From Albibacillus kandeliae (lineage in GTDB: Bacteria; Pseudomonadota; Alphaproteobacteria; Rhodobacterales; Rhodobacteraceae): a DNA stretch of 64,000 nt. The stretch is taken from the NCBI RefSeq assembly GCF_003116585.1, contig NZ_QEHM01000001.1, positions 434,001 to 498,000 on the forward strand, written 5' to 3'. The position numbers were made by a program, and so were the translations under genes. The notes under the pieces are model-generated. The model worked only from the letters and a program-made list of their open reading frames with translations, did no database searches and was not told the DNA's origin. Shown one piece after another: positions 8,082-16,280 of this stretch; position 1 is the stretch's first letter, and every line of letters begins with the position of its first letter.

Positions 8082-9516
8082 GGACGCAGAGTCTTGCGAC
8101 AAGGGCAGCCGGGCGGGTGCTCGACACGGTCGACGGATCGCTCGTGTCGGAGCCATGCTTGGCCTGAACCTTCTGCCATCCGCCGCCCTTGCCCACGAGG
8201 CCTCGGGCGGCTTTGTCCTGCTGCTGCCGACCGGCTTCTACACGCTTGGCGCCGCGCTCGCCGTACTGGCCTCGCTGATCCTGCTGGCCGTGGTCCCGCA
8301 GGCCGGGTTTCATCGCCTTTATACCGGCTCGGTCAAACTGTTCCGCTGGTCGTTCCCCGATCTCGGTCTGCTCTCGCTGCTCTCGACCCTGCTGGTCTTT
8401 GCGCTGATCGCGGCAGGGCTCTTCGGGCTCAACGATCCGCTGCGCAATCCACTGCCGCTGGTGCTGTGGACGCTGGGCTGGATCGTCATGACGCTCGCCT
8501 CGGCGATGCTTGGCAACATCTGGAACGCGCTGAACCCCTGGACCGGGTTCGTGCGGCTGCTGGGCTGGGGTGAACGGCCCTACCTGCGGCTGCCGCGCCA
8601 GCTGGGCCACGGTATCGCGATCCTGCAGTTCGCCTGCCTCATCTGGGTCGACCTGATCTCGATCTACAACATGGACCCGGAGTGGCTGGTGCCGCGTCTT
8701 GGCTGGTTCTGGCTGGTGAACTTCCTTGGCATGGTGGTGTTCGGCGTCTCGGACTGGCGGGAGCGGGCCGAGCCGCTGAGTGTCTATTTCCGCCTTGTCG
8801 GGGCCATCGCGCCACTGAGACGGGACGGGGCCGGGAACATCCGACTTGGCCTGCCCGGGGCCCATGCCGTGGCGCTGCCGCCCCTTGGGGCCAGCGGCGT
8901 GGTCTTCGTGCTGATGTCGCTCGCGGCGGGCACTTTCGATGCGGTCTCGACCACCTTCCAATGGCTCGGGCTGGTGGGGCAGAACCCGCTCGACTTCCAC
9001 GGGCGCTCGGCGGTCATGTGGCCCAATGCGTTGGGACTGCTGGCGGTGCTGGCGCTGTTGTGGATCGCCTATCAGATTTGCGTGCGGATCGGTGCTCGCC
9101 TTGCCGGGGCGCGGGGCGCGGTGGGCAACCTGCTGGGCAGGCTGGTCTATTCGATCCTGCCGATCTCGGTCGCGTTCCATGCCTCGCATTTTCTACCGCG
9201 TCTGATCGTGGATGCGCAGTACCTGCTGCAGGTCATCTCCGATCCGCTGGGGCGCGGCTGGAACCTGTTCGGCACCGCGCAGCTGCACACCACCACCTCG
9301 ATGTTCGCGCGGCCCGAGGTGGTGTTCGTGCTGTGGAACCTGCAGGTCGCGATCATCACGCTGGGCCATGTCATCGGCATCTCGATTGCCCATGCCATCG
9401 CGCTCGACCGGCTGGGACACGGGTCCGCCGCGGTGCGGAGCCAGCTTCTGCTGGGTCTGTTCATGGTCGGCTACACGGCGCTTGGCCTCTGGCTGCTGGC
9501 CTCGCCACGGCTCTGA
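8062..9516 (+). CDS. Polytopic membrane protein of unknown function, downstream of the ABC transporter
   Basis: This is a strongly hydrophobic protein with about 11-12 membrane segments. Two starts fit: ATG 8062 (484 residues, overlapping livF by 20 bp) and ATG 8155 (453 residues). I chose 8062 because it adds a basic RHGRRIAR stretch in front of the hydrophobic core and ALAHEA cut site, making a complete signal peptide; neither start has an ideal RBS. The mature N-terminus reads HEASGGFVLLLPTGFYT. The body is rich in Trp and has paired His (AFHASHFLPR; TLGHVIGISIAHA). It vaguely recalls membrane proteins labelled fenitrothion hydrolase, but I cannot confirm this. Its position suggests it is transcribed with the ABC genes. 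Confidence 0.7.
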   Translation: MSAWGTRDAESCDKGSRAGARHGRRIARVGAMLGLNLLPSAALAHEASGGFVLLLPTGFYTLGAALAVLASLILLAVVPQAGFHRLYTGSVKLFRWSFPDLGLLSLLSTLLVFALIAAGLFGLNDPLRNPLPLVLWTLGWIVMTLASAMLGNIWNALNPWTGFVRLLGWGERPYLRLPRQLGHGIAILQFACLIWVDLISIYNMDPEWLVPRLGWFWLVNFLGMVVFGVSDWRERAEPLSVYFRLVGAIAPLRRDGAGNIRLGLPGAHAVALPPLGASGVVFVLMSLAAGTFDAVSTTFQWLGLVGQNPLDFHGRSAVMWPNALGLLAVLALLWIAYQICVRIGARLAGARGAVGNLLGRLVYSILPISVAFHASHFLPRLIVDAQYLLQVISDPLGRGWNLFGTAQLHTTTSMFARPEVVFVLWNLQVAIITLGHVIGISIAHAIALDRLGHGSAAVRSQLLLGLFMVGYTALGLWLLASPRL

Positions 9517-9585
9517 GCCCGCTCCACCCGGGGTTGCAAATCCGGGCGCTGGCCGCGTTGTCATCTGGCTGTTGCATCCGTGAAC

Positions 9586-9616
9586 TACCCCCGAGGGACA
9601 AAATGTACTGGGGGTA
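9586..9616 (+). promoter_or_regulatory. Inverted repeat immediately upstream of the VPLPA-CTERM gene
   Basis: TACCCCC (9586-9592) and GGGGGTA (9610-9616) form a perfect 7-bp inverted repeat with a 17-nt spacer, ending 2 nt before the ATG at 9619. The right arm occupies the ribosome-binding region. It could therefore be a translation-blocking hairpin, or a DNA operator for a dimeric regulator. No other good Shine-Dalgarno is present. Confidence 0.5.
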
Positions 9617-9618
9617 CC

Positions 9619-11157
9619 ATGACTTATCGTATTCTCGGAACCGCGATGGCGGTTTCGCTTCTTGCCGTGCAAGCTGCCTGGGCGGATTGCACCCCTGACA
9701 ACGCACCCAACGGCTCGATCGTCACCTGCACCGGCAGCGACACCGATGGCTTCGATTTCGAAGACCGCGACGAGATCGACATCACGGTCGAGGCCGGGGC
9801 GACAGTTTCGAACGGCAGTGAAGGTATCCGGACCGACGACGACCTGACCGCGAAGATTCACGGCAGCGTCACCAGCACCGGCAACAACGGTCTGCAGGCC
9901 GACAAGCGGGCGGACGTCACCGTCTACGAGGGCGGCTCGATCACCTCGACCAGCTCGGCCGAGGACGACCACGCGGTTGATCTTGGCGACGACGGCGAAG
10001 TCGACAACGCCGGTCTGATCAGCACCGACTACAACGATGGCATTCACGGCGATGCCGATCTGACAGTGACCAACAGCGGCACCATCTACGGCGGCGACGA
10101 GGGTATCCAGGCGGGTGACGGGCTCGACGTGACCAACGACGGCACCATCGAGGGCGCCGACGAGGGCATCAAGGGCGAGAACGGCACCAAGATCACCAAC
10201 AACGCGACCGGCCAGATCATCTCGGGTGATCACGGCATCGACACCGAGGGCTTCGATGACCTCGACGTCACCAACGACGGCCTAATCCAGTCGGGCGGCA
10301 AGGGCATCCGCGCGGGCGCGGATGATGACGGCCTTGGCGGCACCGGTCTGGTTGTCGTGAACAACGGCACCATCGACTCGGTGGACGAGGGGATCGAGGC
10401 CGGGGACGGCGCGGACATCACCAACAACGGCCGCATCGAGTCGGACGAGGACGACGGTATCCAGCTTGGCGCGGGCGTCGTGCTGAACTCGGCCACCGGC
10501 GTGATCTATACCGAGGGCGGCGACGGCATCGACATCGACAGCGGCCTGATCACCAACCACGGCTGGATCGAGACCACCATGTCGGGCGAGGCGGGCATCG
10601 ACGTGGACGAAGGCACGACCGAGGATGTCACCATCGTCAACACCGGGACCATCAAGGGCAGCTACGGCGTGCTCTCGGACCCGGCCAACACGCAGGGCAC
10701 CATCATCACCAACTCGGGCACCATCGAGGGCTTTGACGGCTACGCGATGGACCTGGGTCAGGGCAGCGACTGGCTCAAGCTGCTGGATGGTTCGACCATC
10801 GTCGGCAAATCGGACTTCGGCACCGGGGACGACCAGCTCGACTTCCTCGGGACCGATTACGACCTTTCCGACGCGGGGCTGTTCGATGGCGGCGAAGGCA
10901 CCGACCTCGTGACCTTCGCCATCGGCTTCGACGACATCAGCGCGCTGCTGCTGGAGGGCGAGAACCTGTTCTCGCTGACCTTCGGCGACACCACCGTACT
11001 GCTGGCCAACTGGGAAACCTTCCAGTTCTCCGACCGCAGCTTTACCGCTGCCGAGCTGGGCGCCATCGCGGCCGTGCCGCTGCCGGCCGGTTTCGTGCTG
11101 CTGGGCTCGGGCCTGCTGGGGCTGGGCGCGCTGCGCCGCCGTCGCCGCGCCGCCTGA
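9619..11157 (+). CDS. Acidic beta-helix repeat surface protein with VPLPA-CTERM sorting signal
   Basis: This 512-residue exported protein has a signal peptide (residues 1-22, cut near AWA-DC). A long, very acidic repeat region follows, in which units like NxGTIxGxDEGI recur about 20 residues apart, the pattern of a right-handed beta helix. The C-terminus has VPLPAGFVLLGSGLLGLGAL followed by RRRRR: a VPLPA motif, a membrane segment and a basic tail. This is the PEP-CTERM-like signal of Rhodobacteraceae, cleaved by an exosortase. No exosortase or polysaccharide genes are nearby. The predicted role is extracellular matrix or surface adhesion, probably calcium-binding. Start chosen at ATG 9619 because it begins the signal peptide. 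Confidence 0.88.
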   Translation: MTYRILGTAMAVSLLAVQAAWADCTPDNAPNGSIVTCTGSDTDGFDFEDRDEIDITVEAGATVSNGSEGIRTDDDLTAKIHGSVTSTGNNGLQADKRADVTVYEGGSITSTSSAEDDHAVDLGDDGEVDNAGLISTDYNDGIHGDADLTVTNSGTIYGGDEGIQAGDGLDVTNDGTIEGADEGIKGENGTKITNNATGQIISGDHGIDTEGFDDLDVTNDGLIQSGGKGIRAGADDDGLGGTGLVVVNNGTIDSVDEGIEAGDGADITNNGRIESDEDDGIQLGAGVVLNSATGVIYTEGGDGIDIDSGLITNHGWIETTMSGEAGIDVDEGTTEDVTIVNTGTIKGSYGVLSDPANTQGTIITNSGTIEGFDGYAMDLGQGSDWLKLLDGSTIVGKSDFGTGDDQLDFLGTDYDLSDAGLFDGGEGTDLVTFAIGFDDISALLLEGENLFSLTFGDTTVLLANWETFQFSDRSFTAAELGAIAAVPLPAGFVLLGSGLLGLGALRRRRRAA

Positions 11158-11519
11158 GCGCCGACGAGACAGGACCAGGACATCGCCCGTGGCCGCCGGC
11201 CGCGGGCGATTCCTTTTGCCGAACGGGCTTTCGGGACAGCGTCCGACTACGCCGCAGCGGGATTTTCCGTCGACATCTTCCCGTAACGTCAGCGTGAGGG
11301 CGATCCGGGCTCCGGCGGGAAACAGCTTACGGTTTTCCCTTGTAAATCAGGGGATAGGCCATTTGTGGCCGATCCCGGGACCCGGCTTTCGGCGGGATCT
11401 TGATCGGTCTGCCGGAGAGGCACAGGTCTCCTGCGCACCGGGTGAGCAGCAAGCGGGATAACCCCGCAAGACCCCGGCGAACCAAGCATCCTTCGAGGTG
11501 CAGGACCAAGGAGACAAAC
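11158..11519 (+). other. Intergenic region between the VPLPA protein and the outer-membrane beta-barrel gene
   Basis: Apart from the terminator at 11182-11217, no gene is supported. The rest is a GC-rich leader with several possible short stems (for example around 11375-11400). It ends with a strong AAGGAG ribosome-binding site just before the ATG at 11520. Confidence 0.4.
11182..11217 (+). terminator. Intrinsic terminator after the VPLPA-CTERM gene
   Basis: The arms ATCGCCCG-TGGC and GCC-GCGGGCGAT (11182-11210) form a long GC-rich stem with one interruption, followed by TCCTTTT. It lies 25 nt after the stop codon. Confidence 0.75.
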
Positions 11520-12032
11520 ATGAAACGTCTTGTGACCGCAGCAGCGCTGGCCGCGCTGAGCATCCCCGCTTCCGCCTATGCCGGCGACTGGACCGGCGCC
11601 TACCTCGGTGCCGGTGTGGGCAGCACCAAGGCCGACACCCAGAACCTTGACGACAGCGATGCCGTCTACTCGCTGCACGGCGGGTATGACTACGACATGG
11701 GCGAGTGGGTCCTCGGTGGCGAACTCGAATACAGCGATACCAACATCGGCGTTCCCTCGGTGGGCACCATCGACCAGATCGGCCGCTTCAAGGTGCGCGC
11801 CGGCTACGACTTTGGCCAGGTGATGGGCTACTTCCTTGCCGGTGTGACCCGTGCCGAGACCGACTTTGGCAATGACAACGGGATGAACTACGGTATCGGC
11901 GTCGCCTACAACGTGACCGACAACTTCGTTCTCAGCGGCGAATACATCCGCGACGATTTTGACAACTTCGCCAATACCGGCAGCGACATGAAGAACGACA
12001 CCTTCCAGGTCCGCGCTTCCTACCGGTTCTGA
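11520..12032 (+). CDS. Outer-membrane beta-barrel protein (OmpA/Opa-like porin family)
   Basis: This 170-residue protein has a clear signal peptide (MKRLVTAAALAALSIPASAYA, cut before GDWTGAY). It then shows alternating hydrophobic strands with GAYLGAGVG, EWVLGGELEYSD, KVRAGYDFG and a final QVRASYRF. The terminal Phe is the BAM recognition signal of outer-membrane barrels. The size suits an 8-strand barrel. It follows the VPLPA-CTERM gene but has its own leader and RBS, with a terminator between them, so it is probably a separate transcript. Specific function unknown. Confidence 0.85.
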   Translation: MKRLVTAAALAALSIPASAYAGDWTGAYLGAGVGSTKADTQNLDDSDAVYSLHGGYDYDMGEWVLGGELEYSDTNIGVPSVGTIDQIGRFKVRAGYDFGQVMGYFLAGVTRAETDFGNDNGMNYGIGVAYNVTDNFVLSGEYIRDDFDNFANTGSDMKNDTFQVRASYRF

Positions 12033-12057
12033 TGCCCTTCAGACGGTAGCAAGGATC

Positions 12058-12088
12058 GGGCGCCGTTTCCCTCGCGGCGCCCGTTTCT
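12058..12088 (+). terminator. Intrinsic terminator after the beta-barrel gene
   Basis: GGGCGCCG (12058-12065) pairs perfectly with CGGCGCCC (12075-12082) across a 9-nt loop, followed by GTTTCTCGTT. It is 25 nt after the stop. Confidence 0.75.
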
Positions 12089-12269
12089 CGTTAATGGTTT
12101 GATGGCTTGAGGGAATGCATACATATATTGAATTTGGAATGTGATTGCCGCGACAGGGCTTAAAACCCGGTCGAATGGCAGGGCCGGTTCGCGGAGTTTC
12201 AGGTGCTTGGCCGGAAAATGTTTCGCGCGCGAAACAAGTTGAAATCCGGTTAAGGACGGTTGACCAGGG

Positions 12270-12668
12270 TTAACCGCTGGTCCCGATCTGCGTGGCGATG
12301 GCCGCCGTGTCGATGAGGGACCAGACCCGGTGGATGCGGCCCTCGTGGAGAGTGTAGAACACGTTCTCGTCGAACTGCACGCGCCTGCCGTTCACGGGGA
12401 GGCCGAAGAGCTCGCCGACCGGGGTGCAGTCGAAGTGCAGGCGGCTGGCGACGTTGGGGGGCTGCGCCACCAGCAGGGCGATGGTGAAGCGCAGGTCGGG
12501 AATGGCGCAAAAGTCGCCCTCGAGCATGGCGCGGTAGCCCGCCAGCCCCAGCGGGCGGTCGTTATGCGCGACCGCGTCGTGGACGAAGTCGCCCAGCCGG
12601 GGCCAGTCCTGCCGGTTCAGGCAGTCGATGTAGCCCCGGTAGAAGTCTTCCAGCTGGCCGGGTGTCAC
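12270..12668 (-). CDS. SnoaL-like / ester-cyclase-fold protein
   Basis: This 132-residue protein of the NTF2/SnoaL fold type has an N-terminal helix (FYRGYIDCLNRQDWPRLGDFV), then HDAVAHNDRPLGLAGYRAML, a typical second helix and strand order, and a late HEGRIHRVWSLID. Such proteins are annotated as ester cyclases or polyketide-cyclase-like, mostly with no known substrate. The start overlaps the upstream aminotransferase stop by 4 bp (ATGA), so the two are co-translated and may act on related substrates. Confidence 0.75.
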   Translation of the reverse strand: MTPGQLEDFYRGYIDCLNRQDWPRLGDFVHDAVAHNDRPLGLAGYRAMLEGDFCAIPDLRFTIALLVAQPPNVASRLHFDCTPVGELFGLPVNGRRVQFDENVFYTLHEGRIHRVWSLIDTAAIATQIGTSG

Positions 12669-13849
12669 GCGACCGGCACCTCGGCGCGTTCGGCGGCAAA
12701 CTCGCAGAGTCGTTCGAGCGCGGCCCCGAAGGCGGTGTCCTCGATCGTCATGGCGACGCGGACATGCCCGGCGGCGGAGCGGCCAAAGCTTTCGCCCGGC
12801 ATCACTGCGATATGGTGGGTGTCGAGCAGCGCATGGGCGAATTCCTCGCCGGTCATCCCGGTGGCGCGGATATCGAGCATCACGTACATGGCGCCTTCGG
12901 CCGGGATCATGCCGACCGCCTGCTGCCTGCCGACGATCTCCTGCGCGATGGCACGGCGGCGGCGGAAGGGCTCGGCGATGCGGGTCTCGAGCTCCTGCCC
13001 GGCGTTGAGGGCGAAGAGCGAGGCATCCTGAATGAAGCCGGGAACACCGTAGGTCGTGGCAACCGAGAGATCGGCGAGGTGGGAGATGACCTCCTCGGGT
13101 CCGATGATCCAGCCGCAGCGCGAGCCGGTCATCGCGTGCGACTTGGACATGGAGCCGACCACCAGAGTGCGTTCGGCCATGCCGGGAAGCGCGCGGGGGC
13201 TCAGGTGGTCGCCGGACCAGACCTGGCTGTCGTAGACCTCGTCCGAGATCAGCCAGAGATCGTTCTCGATGCAGACCTTTGCGATGCCGTCCAGCGTCTC
13301 GCGCGAGTAGACCGCGCCGGTGGGGTTGTTGGGAGAGTTGATCAGCAGCGAGCGGGCCCCTTTCGCCAGCGCGGCGATGTCCTCGGCGCGCGGCTGGAAG
13401 CCGTCCTCGGCGTGGGTGGGGATGGCGACCGGGGTTGCCGCCGTGGCCCGGATGGTGCCGGGGTAGGTGGCGTAATAGGGGTCGATCATCAGCGCCGTGT
13501 CGCCGGGATTGCAGACGGCGGTATGGGTTGCGAAGAGCGCGGCCTGACCGCCGGGAGTGATCAGCACGTTCTCGCGGCGGGTCGGCACGCCGGTCCGCTC
13601 GGTCACGCGGGCGGCGATGGCGTCGCGCAGCGCGGGGATGCCGGGCACCGAGGCATAGCCGGTGTGACCGCCGGTGGCGGCGCCGTGCATGGCGTCGAGG
13701 ATCGAACGGTCGGTGCGGACATCATGTTCGCCGATGGTCAGCTCGGTCACCGAGATACCGGAGGCGATCATGCGGCGCGCCTTTTCGAACACCTCCCACC
13801 CGTCGGAGCCGTCGGGATTGATATGGGTGATGCGGTGCGACAGCTTCAT
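12665..13849 (-). CDS. Pyridoxal-phosphate-dependent aminotransferase, class I/II
   Basis: This 394-residue protein has a fold-type I layout: VLITPGGQAALFATHTAV, INSPNNPTGAVYS (about residues 169-181), LISDEVYDSQVW, and the PLP lysine in VGSMSKSHAMTGSRCGW (about residue 236). The Arg that binds the substrate carboxylate is near the C-terminus (HVRVAM). It resembles arginine:pyruvate or aspartate-type transaminases, but the amino donor cannot be fixed. It is followed by the overlapping SnoaL-like gene. Confidence 0.9.
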   Translation of the reverse strand: MKLSHRITHINPDGSDGWEVFEKARRMIASGISVTELTIGEHDVRTDRSILDAMHGAATGGHTGYASVPGIPALRDAIAARVTERTGVPTRRENVLITPGGQAALFATHTAVCNPGDTALMIDPYYATYPGTIRATAATPVAIPTHAEDGFQPRAEDIAALAKGARSLLINSPNNPTGAVYSRETLDGIAKVCIENDLWLISDEVYDSQVWSGDHLSPRALPGMAERTLVVGSMSKSHAMTGSRCGWIIGPEEVISHLADLSVATTYGVPGFIQDASLFALNAGQELETRIAEPFRRRRAIAQEIVGRQQAVGMIPAEGAMYVMLDIRATGMTGEEFAHALLDTHHIAVMPGESFGRSAAGHVRVAMTIEDTAFGAALERLCEFAAERAEVPVA

Positions 13850-13984
13850 GTGGGGCTCCGGTCATGTGGTGCAGGGGGTGTATGGGTTGCAGGGAGAGGG
13901 CCAGAGCGGGGCGTGAAAGTCAATCGGCGGGGGAATCGCGTTTTGTGCGCAGGCGGATAACGGGACGTGATGGCGGTTTTGGGC

Positions 13985-14329
13985 CTAAGGACGGTCCGGC
14001 AGGCCGGCGCGCTGTTTCCGTGGCAGGCTGGCGCGGATCAGGTCGTAGGAGGTCAGCACGCGGTGGCGGACTTCCTCTGCCTCGGCAGGCCATTCGAGGC
14101 GTACCCAGCTGGCATGGAAATAGGGCGCGCGGATAGCCGGGCCCGCGTCGATCAGCATGCGGGCGGTCTCCACGTCGCGGGTCTTGACCGAGACGCCGTT
14201 GCGCCTGCGTCCGTAGAGGGCGAAGAGCTTGCCGCCGACCTTCCAGCCGTCGAGCTCTCCCTCGGCGCGGTGGGTGCGCTCGGCCCCGGGGAGGGTGGCG
14301 CAGAGGCTATCGACGATCTCCTCGCTCAT
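13985..14329 (-). CDS. MmcQ/YjbR family protein, copy 2
   Basis: This 114-residue protein of the YjbR fold carries conserved blocks CATLPGAERTH, GWKVGGKLFALYG, VSVKTRDVETARMLID and PYFHASWVRLEW, ending in SYDLIRASLPRKQRAGLP. YjbR proteins are small, double-wing DNA-binding-like proteins of unclear role. The ATG at 14329 overlaps the stop of the preceding YjbR gene by 4 bp. The two proteins have the same length and align without gaps, so they are a tandem duplication. Longer in-frame upstream sequence is not used because it overlaps copy 1. Confidence 0.85.
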   Translation of the reverse strand: MSEEIVDSLCATLPGAERTHRAEGELDGWKVGGKLFALYGRRRNGVSVKTRDVETARMLIDAGPAIRAPYFHASWVRLEWPAEAEEVRHRVLTSYDLIRASLPRKQRAGLPDRP

Positions 14330-14670
14330 GGGCGCGGGGGGAGCGCAGCCTGCGCCTTGCGGGTCAGCGCCGCGCGGATGATGTCGTAGGACTGGCCGAG
14401 GCGGTGCGCGATCTCGTCTTCGCCGGTGCCCCAGGGGAGCAGAACCCAGCTGCGGTGGAAATACTTGGCCCGCTCGCCCACGCCCGCGTCGATGAGCATC
14501 TGCGCGGTCTCGGGGTCCGGCGTCTTGACCGCGACGCCGAGATCCATCGAGCCGATGCAGGCGAACATCTTGCCGCCCACCTTCCACGCGTCGTGCCCGC
14601 CGCCCCAGGGGTCGGAGACTTCGGCTCCGGGGAAGGTGGCGCAGATGCGGTTGACGGTGTCGCGGCTCAT
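14326..14670 (-). CDS. MmcQ/YjbR family protein, copy 1
   Basis: This 114-residue protein is a paralogue of the following gene. Shared blocks are CATFPGAEVSD, AWKVGGKMFACIG, VAVKTPDPETAQMLIDAG and KYFHRSWVLLPW, then SYDIIRAALTRKAQAALPPRP. About half of the positions match the neighbour. It differs in carrying PWGGGHDAWK where copy 2 has EGELDGWK. The start is chosen at ATG 14670, where the alignment with copy 2 begins; the longer upstream ORF runs into the cysS leader on the other strand. Confidence 0.85.
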   Translation of the reverse strand: MSRDTVNRICATFPGAEVSDPWGGGHDAWKVGGKMFACIGSMDLGVAVKTPDPETAQMLIDAGVGERAKYFHRSWVLLPWGTGEDEIAHRLGQSYDIIRAALTRKAQAALPPRP

Positions 14671-14710
14671 GGGGGCAGGGTGGCGGAGGCCTCCGAGTCG
14701 TTCAAGACGC

Positions 14711-14739
14711 TTGATCCGCATCGCGGCTCGGCGTAAGAC
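14711..14739 (+). promoter_or_regulatory. Candidate promoter for the cysS leader
   Basis: TTGATC (14711-14716) and TAAGAC (14734-14739) are spaced by 17 bp. Both are imperfect matches to the -35/-10 consensus. If used, transcription would begin at or next to the leader ATG (14747), giving a leaderless or near-leaderless message; no good Shine-Dalgarno precedes that ATG, which fits. Confidence 0.35.
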
Positions 14740-14746
14740 CGATCCC

Positions 14747-14791
14747 ATGAACCGTACCTGCATCATCATTTGCTGCATTATTCCCTGCTGA
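14747..14791 (+). CDS. Cysteine-rich leader peptide upstream of cysS (candidate attenuator peptide)
   Basis: The ORF reads MNRTCIIICCIIPC and stops at TGA 14789-14791. Four of 14 codons are Cys (TGC) and five are Ile. It ends 87 nt before cysS, which charges tRNA-Cys. The final codons lie inside a terminator-like hairpin (14783-14803). This is the classical layout of ribosome-mediated attenuation: slow translation at Cys codons would disrupt the hairpin and allow cysS transcription. No ribosome-binding site is obvious; a candidate promoter would make the message leaderless. The opposite strand is not coding in a competing reliable frame here. Function is inferred. Confidence 0.6.
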   Translation: MNRTCIIICCIIPC

Positions 14792-14819
14792 TACACCAGC
14801 GGGCCGGTTTTCTTCGTTT
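14783..14819 (+). terminator. Candidate attenuator hairpin in the cysS leader
   Basis: CCC-T-GCTG (14783-14790) can pair with CAGC-GGG (14797-14803), with one bulged T and a 6-nt loop. The T-rich tail GGTTTTCTTCGTTT follows. An alternative pairing of GCGGGC (14799-14804) with GCCCGC (14843-14848) uses the same 3' arm, so the two structures exclude each other. The stem is short, so termination strength is uncertain. Confidence 0.45.
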
Positions 14820-14878
14820 ACATCCCACGAACAAGTTGCCAAGCCCGCGCCGGAGGCCCCCGTGCGAGGACGCATGAC

Positions 14879-16252
14879 ATGACGACGATCAAGCTGACCA
14901 ATACCAGGACGCGGACGAAGGAAGCGTTCGTTCCCATCGATGCCGACAACGTGCGCATGTATGTCTGCGGGCCGACCGTCTATGACCGCGCGCACCTTGG
15001 CAATGCGCGGCCCGTGGTGGTCTTTGACGTGCTTTACCGGTTGCTGCGCCATGTCTATGGCGCCGACCACGTGACCTACGTGCGCAACTTCACCGACGTG
15101 GACGACAAGATCAACGCGCGGGCCAAGGAGAGCGGGCGCGCCATCGGCGAGATCACGGCGGAGACGACGCAGTGGTTCCTTGACGACATGGGAGCGCTGG
15201 GCGCGCTGGAGCCCAACGCCATGCCGCGCGCGACGCAGTTCATTCCGCAGATGGTCGAGATGATCGAGGAGCTGATCGCCAAGGGACACGCCTATGCGGC
15301 GGAGGGGCATGTGCTGTTTGCCGTGGACTCGTGGCGGGAGGGCTATGGCAAGCTCTCGGGCCGGTCGGTCGATGACATGATCGCGGGGGCGCGCGTGGAA
15401 GTGGCGCCCTACAAGAAGAACCCGATGGACTTTGTCCTGTGGAAGCCCTCGTCTGACGACCTGCCGGGCTGGGACAGCCCCTGGGGCCGTGGACGCCCGG
15501 GCTGGCACATCGAATGCTCGGCCATGAGCTACGAGCTGCTGGGGGCGAGCTTTGACATTCACGGGGGCGGCAACGACCTGATGTTCCCGCACCACGAGAA
15601 CGAGATCGCCCAGAGCTGCTGCGCCCATCCGGAGGGGCAGTTCGCCAAGGTCTGGCTGCACAACGAGATGCTGCAGGTGGAAGGCAAGAAGATGTCCAAG
15701 AGCCTGGGCAACTTCTTTACCGTGCATGACCTGCTGGATCAGGGCGTGCCGGGCGAGGTGATCCGCTTCGTTTTCCTGAGCACCCATTACCGCAAGCCGA
15801 TGGACTGGACCGAGGCGAAGGCCCGGGAGGCGGAGAAGACGCTGCGCAAGTGGTATGGGCAGGCTGAGGGGGCGCAGTCCAGCGGTGAGGTGTCTCAGAC
15901 CGTGATCGACGCGCTGGCCGACGACCTGAACACCGCCGGCGCGCTGACCGAACTGCACCAGCTGTCGCAGGCCGACGATGTGGCGACGCTGCGCGCGACG
16001 CTGCAGTTCCTCGGGCTCATGGGGCAGGAGACGCCCGCATGGGCCGCCGCCCCGGATATCGACCTCTCGGGATATGCGGACAGGCTCGCGGCGCTTCGGT
16101 CTGCGGCGATGGAGAGCAAGGATTTCTCTGCCGTGGACGCGATGAAGACCGCGCTGACCGAGGCCGGGGTCGAGGTGCGGATGAGCAAGGCGGGCGTGGA
16201 ACTGCTGCCCGGCGCCGGGTTCGACGCCGCGAAGCTGGAGGCACTGGCATGA
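14879..16252 (+). CDS. cysS: Cysteinyl-tRNA synthetase
   Basis: This 457-residue class I synthetase charges tRNA-Cys. The N-terminal catalytic domain starts with [19 protein letters not shown]: Cys 30 is the first zinc ligand and HLGN (39-42) is the HIGH-type motif. GWHIECSAM supplies a further Cys, [11 protein letters not shown] further ligands, and [10 protein letters not shown] (about residues 270-278) is the KMSKS loop. A DALR-type helical domain and a short C-terminal domain follow. A GAGGA site precedes the start. The Cys-rich leader upstream suggests control by cysteine or Cys-tRNA supply. Confidence 0.97.
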   Translation: MTTIKLTNTRTRTKEAFVPIDADNVRMYVCGPTVYDRAHLGNARPVVVFDVLYRLLRHVYGADHVTYVRNFTDVDDKINARAKESGRAIGEITAETTQWFLDDMGALGALEPNAMPRATQFIPQMVEMIEELIAKGHAYAAEGHVLFAVDSWREGYGKLSGRSVDDMIAGARVEVAPYKKNPMDFVLWKPSSDDLPGWDSPWGRGRPGWHIECSAMSYELLGASFDIHGGGNDLMFPHHENEIAQSCCAHPEGQFAKVWLHNEMLQVEGKKMSKSLGNFFTVHDLLDQGVPGEVIRFVFLSTHYRKPMDWTEAKAREAEKTLRKWYGQAEGAQSSGEVSQTVIDALADDLNTAGALTELHQLSQADDVATLRATLQFLGLMGQETPAWAAAPDIDLSGYADRLAALRSAAMESKDFSAVDAMKTALTEAGVEVRMSKAGVELLPGAGFDAAKLEALA

Positions 16253-16280
16253 CGAAGGGTGTGCTGACGTTGGCCGTGGA

